From Bryobacteraceae bacterium (GTDB lineage: Bacteria > Acidobacteriota > Terriglobia > Bryobacterales > Bryobacteraceae): DNA of 45,489 nucleotides. The notes under the pieces were generated by a model. The model ran no database searches, was not told where the DNA came from, and saw only the letters and a list, made by a program, of their open reading frames with translations. The DNA lies in contig JASHQT010000439.1 of assembly GCA_030039005.1 (NCBI GenBank), positions 1 through 45,489 of the forward strand. Reading direction: 5' to 3'. A program made the translations under genes and the position numbers. Shown here in pieces: positions 38,446 through 45,489 of the stretch (within the stretch, counting starts at the first letter, position 1; every line of letters starts with the position of its first letter).

Positions 38446-39360
38446 ATGCTTTCTCTGGATAAGGTCTGGAGTCCGCCGAACCGCATACCTGTGTTGAGCG
38501 CGGCCGCTGCCATGATCGTCGCCATCGCACTGGTGGACTGGTGGACGGTGCCGTACGTATCGCTCGGCTTCCTTTATTTGTTTCCCATCATGCTTGCCGC
38601 CGGATTCGTTCCGCGACCGGTGATCGTCGTACTTGGAGTCGTTTGCGGCATTTTCAGTGAAGCTTTTAGTTCGCTGGATTCCGAGTGGCGGATCGGCCGG
38701 CTGATTCTCGAGACCGTGGCCCTCGCAGGTTGTGGTTTGTTCGTCTCTGAGCTGGTGCGCAACCGTCGGCTCACCGTAGAATCGCAGCAGCGGCTGCGCG
38801 CTCTCGTCGAAACCAGCCCGGCGGCGATCGTCACGGTCGGCCAAACCGGTGTGGTTGAGCTAGCAAACCAGGCCGCGCGTGACCTATTGCTCCCCCGGGA
38901 TTTGAATCTTCTGGGGCAATCGATTGGCGCCTTTGTGCCGGAGCTTCAAAGCGCGTTGAACGCGGATGTTGCCATGCATATTCGCACATCCATGCAGTGT
39001 CAGGTGCATCGAGGTACCGGCGAGACCGTTCCCGCTGAGATCTGGTTTTCTACCTACAAGGAAGCCAGTGCCCGGAAGCTGGCGGCCATCATCGCCGAAA
39101 TTTCCGAAGAACAGCCCCAGACCATTTCGCCCAGCTCACAGAACGGCAGCGCCCCGAGACGATTGAACCTGAACAGCCGTCAGACAGCGGTGCTGCAGCT
39201 GGTTATGGAGGGCCGGAGGAATGCCGATATCGCGGCGCGTCTGGAGATCAGCAGTAGCGCCGTCAAAAATACCCTCCAACAGCTATTCATGAAAGCGGAA
39301 GTGAACAACCGCAGCCAGTTGGTCCGCTTCGCACTCGAGAACTATCGCGATCTTCTGTAA
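38446..39360 (+). CDS. Membrane-anchored PAS-LuxR transcription regulator
   Basis: 304 residues from the ATG at 38446, which has GGGGA 5 bases upstream; a GTG at 38398 is also in frame. Three or four membrane segments occupy about 14-104 (MIVAIALVDWW, LGFLYLFPIMLAAGF, VIVVLGVVCGIF, LILETVALAGCGLFV). A PAS domain follows at about 115-220 (LVETSPAAIVTVGQTGVVELANQA, LLGQSIGAFVP). The end is a LuxR HTH at 243-300 (LNSRQTAVLQLVMEGRRNADIA, SSAVKNTLQQLF, NRSQLVRFALE). It is a one-component sensor: no kinase or receiver domain. The HTH resembles that of the response regulator upstream. It may sense membrane or redox/ligand state and act on the same promoters. Confidence 0.85.
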   Translation: MLSLDKVWSPPNRIPVLSAAAAMIVAIALVDWWTVPYVSLGFLYLFPIMLAAGFVPRPVIVVLGVVCGIFSEAFSSLDSEWRIGRLILETVALAGCGLFVSELVRNRRLTVESQQRLRALVETSPAAIVTVGQTGVVELANQAARDLLLPRDLNLLGQSIGAFVPELQSALNADVAMHIRTSMQCQVHRGTGETVPAEIWFSTYKEASARKLAAIIAEISEEQPQTISPSSQNGSAPRRLNLNSRQTAVLQLVMEGRRNADIAARLEISSSAVKNTLQQLFMKAEVNNRSQLVRFALENYRDLL

Positions 39361-39496
39361 AAGCTCTAGGCCGGTCAGTCGATTCAACAGACGATTAATC
39401 GGACGGTTGGCCCACGAGTTTGATTGCTCAGAAGAGTCCCATTTAAAGCCATCTTCGTGGGTTCCCAGAGCGCTGGATCTCACGTATACAGACCTC

Positions 39497-42400
39497 ATGT
39501 TTTCAAAACTTCGAATCGTCTTCGCGGCGGCAATGGCCTCTGTACTCCTCGCACAGGTGGGTGGGAGAATCACGGGCACTGTGAAGGACCCAACCGGGGC
39601 GTTCGTCAGTGGAGCCTCGGTGGTGGTCACGAATTCGGCCACGGGAGCGAAGCAGGAGACTAAGACAGACGATCAGGGCGTTTTCGCCTTTCCTGCAATC
39701 CCGGTCGGGCAATACAACGTCGAAATTAGCGCCGAAGGGTTCACGCCATATCGCCGCACCGGCGTCATGATCGACGTCAACAGTGCCCCGCAAGTGGACG
39801 TGACCTTACAACTCGCAGCGCAAACGCAGACTGTGAATGTAAGCGTGGAAGCTACGCAAGTGGAAGTCGAGAAGTCCGACACGCAGCTGGGCCAAACCAT
39901 TACCAGCCAGCAAATCACCCAGGTTCCTCTCATCACCCGTAGCTATACGGATCTGCTGGCGGTTCAAACGGGCGTAGCGCCGGTAAGTACATCCGCGACC
40001 TCAAGCACATCATCCGGCGGAAGCTTTGGCGCCGTCGCAGTCTCGGGTGGTCTCAATCCCGGTCTCTTCTCGGTGAACGGCCAGCGAGAATCCGCAAACG
40101 GATTCATCTTGAACGGCGCCAATGTGGAGGAAGGAGTTGCCGAAGGCGCGGCCATCATTCCCAATTTGGATTCGATCGCTGAGTTTCGCGTGCTGACGAG
40201 TAATTTCGACGCCGAATACGGCAACTACTCCGGTGGATTGATCAGCGTGGTGACCAAGGGCGGGACGGATCAATTTCACGGCACGATTTTCGAGTTTCTG
40301 CGCAACACGGATTTCGATGCGCGCGGCTTCTTCGATCTCACCGTACCGGCTTATCAACAGAACCAGTTTGGAGGAACGTTCGGTGGGCCCATTAGGAAGG
40401 ACAAGATCTTCTTCTTCGCGGATTATCAGGAGACCCTCAACGTGGAAGGGATTGAAACTGGACTATTGCCGGTTCCGTCGCTGGCCGACCGCACGGGCAA
40501 TTTATCGGATCTGGCGAGTGAGCTGGCTGGGACTGTCCAGGGAACGTACGCTGCGACCTTGCTCAGCCAAAAGCTGGGTTACACGGTTTCCTCCGGCGAA
40601 CCTTATTACACGCCGGGGTGCGCGTCTGGCAATCAGTGCGTTTTCCCTGGGGCGATCATTCCGCAATCGGTTTGGTCGGTTCCCGCGCAAAAGCTGCTGC
40701 AATACATCCCTTTGCCAAACGTGGGGATCAACGAGTATTCAAACAGTTCTCTGGCGCAGCGGCTCAATGATGGGAAAGGCTCGATGCGCGTCGATGCCCA
40801 GACCGAGCGATTCGGCGCCATCTCGGTTTACTATTTCATCGACAATTACAGCTTGAACAATCCCTACCCCACTCAGCAGGGCGGCGCCAACGTTCCTGGT
40901 TTCAACGCACTCTCCAATGGCCGGTCCCAACTCGCCGATATCAGCGATACCAAGACCTTCGGCCCGACGCTCGTGAATGAATTCCGCCTCAGCTATATGC
41001 GCGACTTCAACAATCTCGGCCAGCAGCAAGGCGGCATCGGGCCGAGCCTTGCGTCCCAGGGTTTCACTGGGATCGTTGCGGGCGATCCTTCGATCGAGGG
41101 AGTTGAGTCCATCGTGTTCAACAAGATCAACTTCGGCACCAGTCCCTTCAATCTTGTTCAAACCGACGGAAACTATGAAGTCCTGGACAGCCTATCCAAG
41201 GTCATGGGAAATCATTCGCTGAGATTCGGCGGGCAGTACCTGCTTGAAAACGTGAAGATACTGCCGGATCTGCAGGCCAACGGGCAGTTTCAATTCACCG
41301 GATATCAAACCGGCTCGGACTTTGCGGATTTCCTCCTCGGATTTCCCAACCAGTACAGTCAGGCTTTCTCGCCCGCCTTCTATCAGCGATCCAATTACGC
41401 TGGCCTTTTCGCGCAAGACAGTTGGCGGGTCACTTCCAATCTCACGTTGAACTATGGCGTCCGCTGGGACCTGATCGTGCCGTGGACCGAAGAACACAAC
41501 CAAACCGCGACACTGATTCTGGGCGAACAATCGCAGGTCTTTCCGGGAGCTCCGACGGGTCTGGTGTTTCCAGGCGATCCGGGTGTGCCATCAACAGTCG
41601 CGCCTACCCGCTACAACAACTTTTCGCCCAGGCTGGGTCTCGCTTATTCGCCTTCCTGGAAGGATGGATTTCTACGTAAGTTGACGGGCGGCCCTGGCAA
41701 CAGCAGCATTCGCGCCGGCTACGGCCGATTCTTCACGGCTATCGAGGGACAAACGTTGGCCTTTGAGACAGGCAATGCACCTTACGGCCTCACATACACC
41801 AGTCCGGAGCCGCCGTTGTTCTCCGATCCGTTCATCGGCACCGAAACCGGAACGGTATATCCCCAGGAGTTCCCGGTTCACGTCCCGCCCTACGGCGTAT
41901 CGCCGCAGAATCCAGATACGAACGTGAACTGGTCCTCCTACCTTCCGATCAATGGGCTTGACGCGTATTATTCCGGAAACAAGAATCCCTATTCGGAAAA
42001 CTATTTCCTTTCCCTCGAACGGCAGCTCGGAAGGAACACCGTGTTCGACGCCAGCTACATTGGCAGCCAGGGTCATCACTTGCTGGTGCTGCTAGCGGCC
42101 AATCCGGGAAATCCGGCTTTGTGCCTAAGCCTGAGCCAGCCGAGCGATGTTGTAGCGGGATCTCCAACATGCGGACCCTTCGGCGAAAACGTGGTCTACA
42201 CCAGAAGCAACGGCCAGGTGGTTAACGGCACCCGCTCGCCCTTCGGTAACGATTTTGGGACCGATGTTTACTTCGACGCGCTGGGCAACTCGGCCTACAA
42301 TTCACTTCAGCTCAGCCTGAAACATACCAGTGGCGGTTTAACCGTTCTCGGCAGCTACACCTACGGAAAATCGCTGGACGATGCTTCGAACCTCGGCGAG

Positions 42401-43006
42401 CAAGTGTATCCCTATAACTACAACCTTACGCGCGCGCCTTCGTCTTTCGACATCCGGCAAAACTTCGTCGCCAGTTATCGCTATGATTTGCCGTTCGCAG
42501 AACTTTTCCGCCACTCAAATCGAATCACCCAGGGGTGGGCCATCACGGGGATCACGCGCTTCAGTACCGGCCTGCCGGTGACGCTCATCAATCCCAACGA
42601 CACGGCTCTCATAGGCAGCTTCAACAACGGCGTCAACGGCGTCGGATTTTCGGATTTGAACGTGGCGCCGGGCCCGCTCGATCTCAATTCGAACCCGGCA
42701 AGCGGCAAGCCTTATTTCAATACTTCGCTGTTTAGCCTGCCAGCGCTCGGTTCGCCTGGAAATGCGGACCGCCGCTTCTTCTACGGCCCCGGCATGGACA
42801 ACTGGGACATCGCGCTGCTGAAGGAAACGCACTTTACCGAAAACAAGGTCCTCGAATTTCGCATGGAGACCTTCAACACCTTTAATCACCCTCAGTTTTT
42901 CGGTCCGAACACAGTGGATGGCAACGTCAATGACACCACCTTCGGTCAAATCGTCAGCGCGATGGCGCCTCGCCAAATGCAGGCGGCGCTGAAGTTCCGA
43001 TTCTGA
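39497..43006 (+). CDS. TonB-dependent receptor with N-terminal carboxypeptidase-regulatory domain
   Basis: 1169 residues from the ATG at 39497 (an upstream in-frame ATG at 39407 would add a segment without signal-peptide character). Signal peptide to about residue 20 (FAAAMASVLLAQ). The Ig-like carboxypeptidase-regulatory domain spans 22-110 (GGRITGTVKDPTGAFVSGASV, GVFAFPAIPVGQYNVEISAEGF). A plug domain follows (SYTDLLAVQTGVAP, FSVNGQRESANGFILNGANVEEG), then a large beta-barrel with many aromatic strand ends and a C-terminal ALKFRF ending in Phe. This Oar-like type is common in Acidobacteria. Ligand unknown; siderophores, metals, oligosaccharides or peptides are all possible. Position beside the regulators suggests control by them. 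Confidence 0.92.
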   Translation: MFSKLRIVFAAAMASVLLAQVGGRITGTVKDPTGAFVSGASVVVTNSATGAKQETKTDDQGVFAFPAIPVGQYNVEISAEGFTPYRRTGVMIDVNSAPQVDVTLQLAAQTQTVNVSVEATQVEVEKSDTQLGQTITSQQITQVPLITRSYTDLLAVQTGVAPVSTSATSSTSSGGSFGAVAVSGGLNPGLFSVNGQRESANGFILNGANVEEGVAEGAAIIPNLDSIAEFRVLTSNFDAEYGNYSGGLISVVTKGGTDQFHGTIFEFLRNTDFDARGFFDLTVPAYQQNQFGGTFGGPIRKDKIFFFADYQETLNVEGIETGLLPVPSLADRTGNLSDLASELAGTVQGTYAATLLSQKLGYTVSSGEPYYTPGCASGNQCVFPGAIIPQSVWSVPAQKLLQYIPLPNVGINEYSNSSLAQRLNDGKGSMRVDAQTERFGAISVYYFIDNYSLNNPYPTQQGGANVPGFNALSNGRSQLADISDTKTFGPTLVNEFRLSYMRDFNNLGQQQGGIGPSLASQGFTGIVAGDPSIEGVESIVFNKINFGTSPFNLVQTDGNYEVLDSLSKVMGNHSLRFGGQYLLENVKILPDLQANGQFQFTGYQTGSDFADFLLGFPNQYSQAFSPAFYQRSNYAGLFAQDSWRVTSNLTLNYGVRWDLIVPWTEEHNQTATLILGEQSQVFPGAPTGLVFPGDPGVPSTVAPTRYNNFSPRLGLAYSPSWKDGFLRKLTGGPGNSSIRAGYGRFFTAIEGQTLAFETGNAPYGLTYTSPEPPLFSDPFIGTETGTVYPQEFPVHVPPYGVSPQNPDTNVNWSSYLPINGLDAYYSGNKNPYSENYFLSLERQLGRNTVFDASYIGSQGHHLLVLLAANPGNPALCLSLSQPSDVVAGSPTCGPFGENVVYTRSNGQVVNGTRSPFGNDFGTDVYFDALGNSAYNSLQLSLKHTSGGLTVLGSYTYGKSLDDASNLGEQVYPYNYNLTRAPSSFDIRQNFVASYRYDLPFAELFRHSNRITQGWAITGITRFSTGLPVTLINPNDTALIGSFNNGVNGVGFSDLNVAPGPLDLNSNPASGKPYFNTSLFSLPALGSPGNADRRFFYGPGMDNWDIALLKETHFTENKVLEFRMETFNTFNHPQFFGPNTVDGNVNDTTFGQIVSAMAPRQMQAALKFRF

Positions 43007-43059
43007 CTTAACGGAGGACTCAGGCCGCAGGCTCCGTAACCATTCGCTGGGCACATTAC

Positions 43060-43075
43060 ATGTTCCCGGGAACAT
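43060..43075. promoter_or_regulatory. 16-bp perfect palindrome upstream of the istA fragment
   Basis: ATGTTCCCGGGAACAT is a perfect inverted repeat, placed six bases before the istA-like ATG. It may be part of the left IS21 end, or an operator. Its position relative to the IS terminal repeats is not resolvable here. Confidence 0.35.
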
Positions 43076-43080
43076 AATCC

Positions 43081-43326
43081 ATGCGCAAGATCAAAGAAGT
43101 TCCTCGATTGAGATTTGAACTGGGCTTAGGGCCGCAAGCGATCGCCCGCAGTTGTTCGATCGGCCCGGGAACCGCTCACGAGTATTTGCAACGAGCCGAA
43201 GCTGCCGGAGTAACTTGGCCGCATGGCGAAGATTGGGACGAAGAACGGCTGGAGGCTGCCCTATTCGGTGGTTCGCCGCGGGTTCGCCGGGCCGTGTTAC
43301 CGAATGCCTATTGCGTCCACGTCTGA
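43081..43326 (+). pseudogene. istA: IS21-family transposase IstA, N-terminal fragment
   Basis: The 81 residues MRKIKEVPRLRFELGLGPQA, IARSCSIGPGTAHEYLQRAE and WDEERLEAALFGG match the N-terminal DNA-binding region of IS21 IstA. Full-length IstA has about 400-500 residues; the frame ends here at a TGA soon after similarity stops, and no DDE core or istB follows. A CHAD-domain fragment on the other strand begins at the same place, so the IS was truncated by recombination. Confidence 0.72.
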
Positions 43327-43547
43327 ATTCGGCTGTTGAAAGTCCTGGGCTGGTCCCGGTAGATCTCGTGGCCGGGAACGAACGCCTGGAGCTCCATTTC
43401 GCCGCGAAGCCGATCGATGATCGCAAACGCGGATTTCAGGATGCCATGGCCGCCAAAGATGAGCGGATCGGCGGCGAGCGTCTTGCGCAGGACGGCCAGA
43501 TCGCGATCTTCACCGAGCAACGTGGCGAGGTGGTGGGTTTCACGAGC
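43308..43547 (-). pseudogene. CHAD-domain protein, C-terminal fragment
   Basis: Reverse strand from 43547 down to the TGA at 43308: ETHHLATLLGEDRDLAVLRK, then GHGILKSAFAIIDRLRGEMEL and HEIYRDQPRTF. This matches the conserved helix of CHAD domains (L-G-E-D-x-D-L-A-V-L). A stop lies directly upstream at 43548-43550, so only a remnant remains. CHAD proteins bind polyphosphate in other bacteria; this fragment is unlikely to be functional. Confidence 0.6.
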
Positions 43548-43551
43548 TCAT

Positions 43552-44187
43552 TTTCGCTATTAGTCCACGTAGCTCCGAGAAGCTGCAGTTGACGCCACAG
43601 ATATTTGGTCTGCTTGCGGTATTCGTGGAGATTGGTGACGCTCGGATACCATCGATCAGAAACGTTCCTGTCTCGTTAGACGTTGCACCTGATCCTGTGG
43701 TGATCACCTTCGGCGAACCCCAAAACTCGTGAACACCATTTGAACACCATTAAGCGCTCGCCCGATGCCCAGAATGAAAACTGGGTGGTTTCTGTCGCCA
43801 AAACCAAACCGACAAAACGCCATGTCGTTTATTGTCAATCTAAAGTCGTCTTCCCAAACTGCCAGTTTGAACTGTAACGAGGATTGTGACGCAGCCCATG
43901 TCTTCGCGCGCGACCTAATGACTATTCACCGAGTTTGTTCGTTTGTTCGGCATTCACGATGAGTAAACCACTTCTGATACCAGTACAGCTTCGAGCGAAT
44001 CAGCGAATCCCTGAGCAAACGGCAGCCGACAGTTCGGGATCGGGAACGCAGTTGCCCCAGAACGCCTGGGCGATGGCGCGCGAGCATTTGCAATGTGCGG
44101 CACGGGCCATGATGCGATTGGCGGATTGCTCCCGGACAACAAAACATTGGACGCGTTGCTGGATGCAGCCTATTCTGATTTACAGGA
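43552..44187. other. Gap between CHAD fragment and excisionase, mostly non-coding
   Basis: Contains the 11-bp tandem repeat described separately. A plus-strand frame ending in CGTGHDAIGGLLPDNKTLDAL then DAAYSDLQE stops at 44190 in TGA, overlapping the excisionase ATG; its upstream part (about 43959-44095, LLIPVQLRANQRIPEQ) is in another frame, so a small frameshifted gene may have been here. Nothing else is convincing. Confidence 0.35.
43730..43751. repeat. Perfect 11-bp tandem repeat
   Basis: TGAACACCATT occurs twice back to back (43730-43740 and 43741-43751). No further copies are adjacent. It lies 440 bases before the excisionase gene; a recombinase or regulator site is possible but unproven. 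Confidence 0.55.
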
Positions 44188-44469
44188 ATGAACAGCTCTT
44201 CCGTGGAGTCACACAATACGAGCGTACGTTCGTCTCTCCAACCCGCTGATCGCCTGCCGAAAACGCTCTATACCGCTGAGATCCCGATGCGCGTTAAGGA
44301 GGCCGCCATTTTTCTCGGCGTCAGTCCGCAAACGGTGTATCTTTGGGTTGAGCGAAAGCAGATTCCCCATCTCCGCGTAATGGGCCCCAACATCCGGTTC
44401 TTGAAATCGGATTTGGAGCCCTTCCGCGCTCAATTCAAACAGGAGATTGGGAATGGCAAGACCAAGTAA
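44188..44469 (+). CDS. Excisionase-like MerR/HTH_17 DNA-binding protein
   Basis: 93 residues from the ATG at 44188; an ATG at 44287 gives the HTH core alone. The core reads MRVKEAAIFLGVSPQTVYLWVERKQIPHLRV then IRFLKSDLEPFR, which is the standard excisionase / HTH_17 helix-turn-helix with wing. In mobile elements such proteins bend DNA at the attachment site and steer the integrase toward excision. The stop lies inside the recombinase gene (start 44453), so the two are coupled. Confidence 0.78.
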   Translation: MNSSSVESHNTSVRSSLQPADRLPKTLYTAEIPMRVKEAAIFLGVSPQTVYLWVERKQIPHLRVMGPNIRFLKSDLEPFRAQFKQEIGNGKTK

Positions 44470-45489
44470 GCATGACGGTTCGGTTTACAAACGCAATGAT
44501 GGAAAGATTCTCTGGATCACCTATCGCAACCGCGATGGGAAGCGTATTCGGGAATCGGCCTTTACCGAAGACTGGCAGGAGGCCCAGCGAAAACTGCGCG
44601 AGCGGCTGCAAGCCAGGGACGACAAGATTCTTGAGATCGTCCGGAGAGGCGAGCAACTTCAATTCTCAACTTGGGTGGACTATTTTCTGGAGCATTATTC
44701 CCAGCCACCCTTCCGTGCCGAGAAGACGCACGAGGCTAATATGCGGGCGACCAAGCATCTGAAGCACGCATTTGGTTCTCGCACGATTGGTGATATCTCG
44801 TCCGGCGAGATCGAGCATTATCTGCGCCGTCGGCTCCAAGACCGAGTCCGGATCAGGACGGCATTGGATGGCGTTCAGCACGGAACATTGAAGCCAGCGA
44901 CGGTGCACCAGGAGCTCCGAATGCTGCGCAGGATTCTGAATGTTGCCGTGCGGAAAAAGCTGCTGCCGTCAAATCCATGTGCCGGAGTCGAGTTCCCGGT
45001 CGCTGTGAAAGGGCTGTTTCGGCCGCACTACATGTCTTGGTCCGAGCAACAGAAGATCGAGTTCAGCGCGCCGGACTATCTCCGCAACGTGACCGTATAG
45101 TGACGGAGGCCGGCCTTCGGATCTACAAGGAGCTGATCCCGATGAAGAAGGACCAGATCGACCTGGAGAACCGGACGGTGTGGATTCCGGACTCGAAGAC
45201 GGCCAACGGAATTGCAGAAGTTCCTCTGACTGAACTTGCGGTAGAGGCCTTTCGCAGTCAATTGGTCGTTTCTGGGCCCAGCCCCTATCTTTTCCCGAGC
45301 GACAGGAAGTCAGGCACTCACCAGAGAAGGTTCACGAAGGTGTGGCATCTGGCCTTGCGCCGGGCGGAAGTTCCGTACTTCCGAATCTACGATCTTCGTT
45401 CGACGTACGCCACGCGGCTCAGTGCTGGTGGTGTCGCGGACGAGTGGGTGACACAGTTGCTTCGGCAGGGCGATGCGCAGGTCTTCAAG
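44453..45489 (+). pseudogene. Tyrosine recombinase (integrase), frameshifted and cut by window edge
   Basis: Start ATG 44453 with AGGAG 7 bases upstream. Residues 1-60 are an N-terminal arm-binding-like region (HDGSVYKRNDGKILWITYR), 65-170 a core-binding SAM-like domain (WVDYFLEHYSQ, LHHEL-like LKPATVHQELRMLRRILNVA). The frame stops at a TAG at 45098-45100; the protein continues in another frame from IVTEAGLRIYKE, so one frameshift lies near 45088-45097. The catalytic part has the first Arg (EAGLRIY), Lys in DSKTANG, then YDLRSTYATRL and LLRQGDAQVFK. The usual H-x-x-R box reads YDLR and the third box reads LRQ instead of LGH. The catalytic Tyr lies past the window. Confidence 0.8.

Larger units (their letters stand above)
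24944..45489. mobile_element. Integrated accessory element at tRNA-Arg(UCU), partial
   Basis: From the point where the tRNA breaks to the right edge, the content changes from dense core genes to accessory material: a replication-relaxation-like gene and frameshifted partner, decayed stretches, a metal-efflux cargo operon with regulators and a TonB-dependent receptor, IS21 and CHAD fragments, then an excisionase-like gene overlapping a tyrosine recombinase. The recombinase reads toward the right edge and runs off it, so the right attachment site should lie just beyond. The order (tRNA junction, replication genes, cargo, xis, int) is typical of integrative elements. The left boundary is well placed; the right boundary is unseen. 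Confidence 0.62.

Overview
The window looks like an acidobacterial chromosome, probably from the Solibacteres/Bryobacterales side. The signs are high GC, a eukaryote-like Ser/Thr kinase fused to a TolB/WD40-like propeller, an acidobacterial-type VWFA secreted protein, an Hfq-like Sm protein, a MoaD-MoaE fusion, and a large TonB-dependent receptor with an N-terminal carboxypeptidase-regulatory domain. This assignment is inference from gene families; no rRNA or other taxonomic marker is present.

Positions 1-24750 are a dense, intact core region. In order it holds: the start of a secreted G8-like protein (running off the left edge); the kinase-propeller; an overlapping set moaD-moaE fusion / VWFA protein / Hfq-like / inositol monophosphatase; a divergent pair of a MocR/PdxR-type regulator and a PNPOx-like flavoprotein with PdxR-type boxes between them; a START-like secreted protein; a zinc-ribbon FHA protein; a five-gene nucleoside salvage operon (pyrimidine-nucleoside phosphorylase, NupC transporter, purine-nucleoside phosphorylase, cytidine deaminase, MTA/SAH deaminase-like amidohydrolase); a bacteriohemerythrin; a DUF6580 putative transport protein coupled to a Dph6-like ATPase; and a protein quality-control cluster clpB - htrA - hsp20 - lon, closed by two clear intrinsic terminators.

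At 24902 a tRNA-Arg(UCU) gene begins but stops matching a tRNA after the third base of the 3' anticodon stem (24943). From there to the right edge the sequence has the character of an integrated accessory element: a replication-relaxation-like protein and a frameshifted partner, about 2 kb of decayed sequence, a five-gene metal-efflux operon (czcC-czcB-czcA with an appended KDPG-aldolase-like gene and a DUF4097-like gene), two LuxR-type regulators with similar C-terminal domains (one a receiver protein, one a membrane PAS protein), a TonB-dependent receptor, a truncated IS21 istA, a CHAD-domain fragment, an excisionase-like gene and a frameshifted tyrosine recombinase cut by the window edge. 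The cargo genes are intact while several mobility genes carry single-base frameshifts. This suggests an element that was domesticated while its mobilisation functions decayed.

The most interesting points are the anticodon-stem break in the tRNA, the fusion of carbon metabolism and metal efflux in one tightly coupled operon, the paired LuxR regulators next to it, the recombinase with unusual catalytic-box residues, the MoaD-MoaE fusion with an internal Gly-Gly, and the PdxR-type boxes between the MocR regulator and the flavoprotein.
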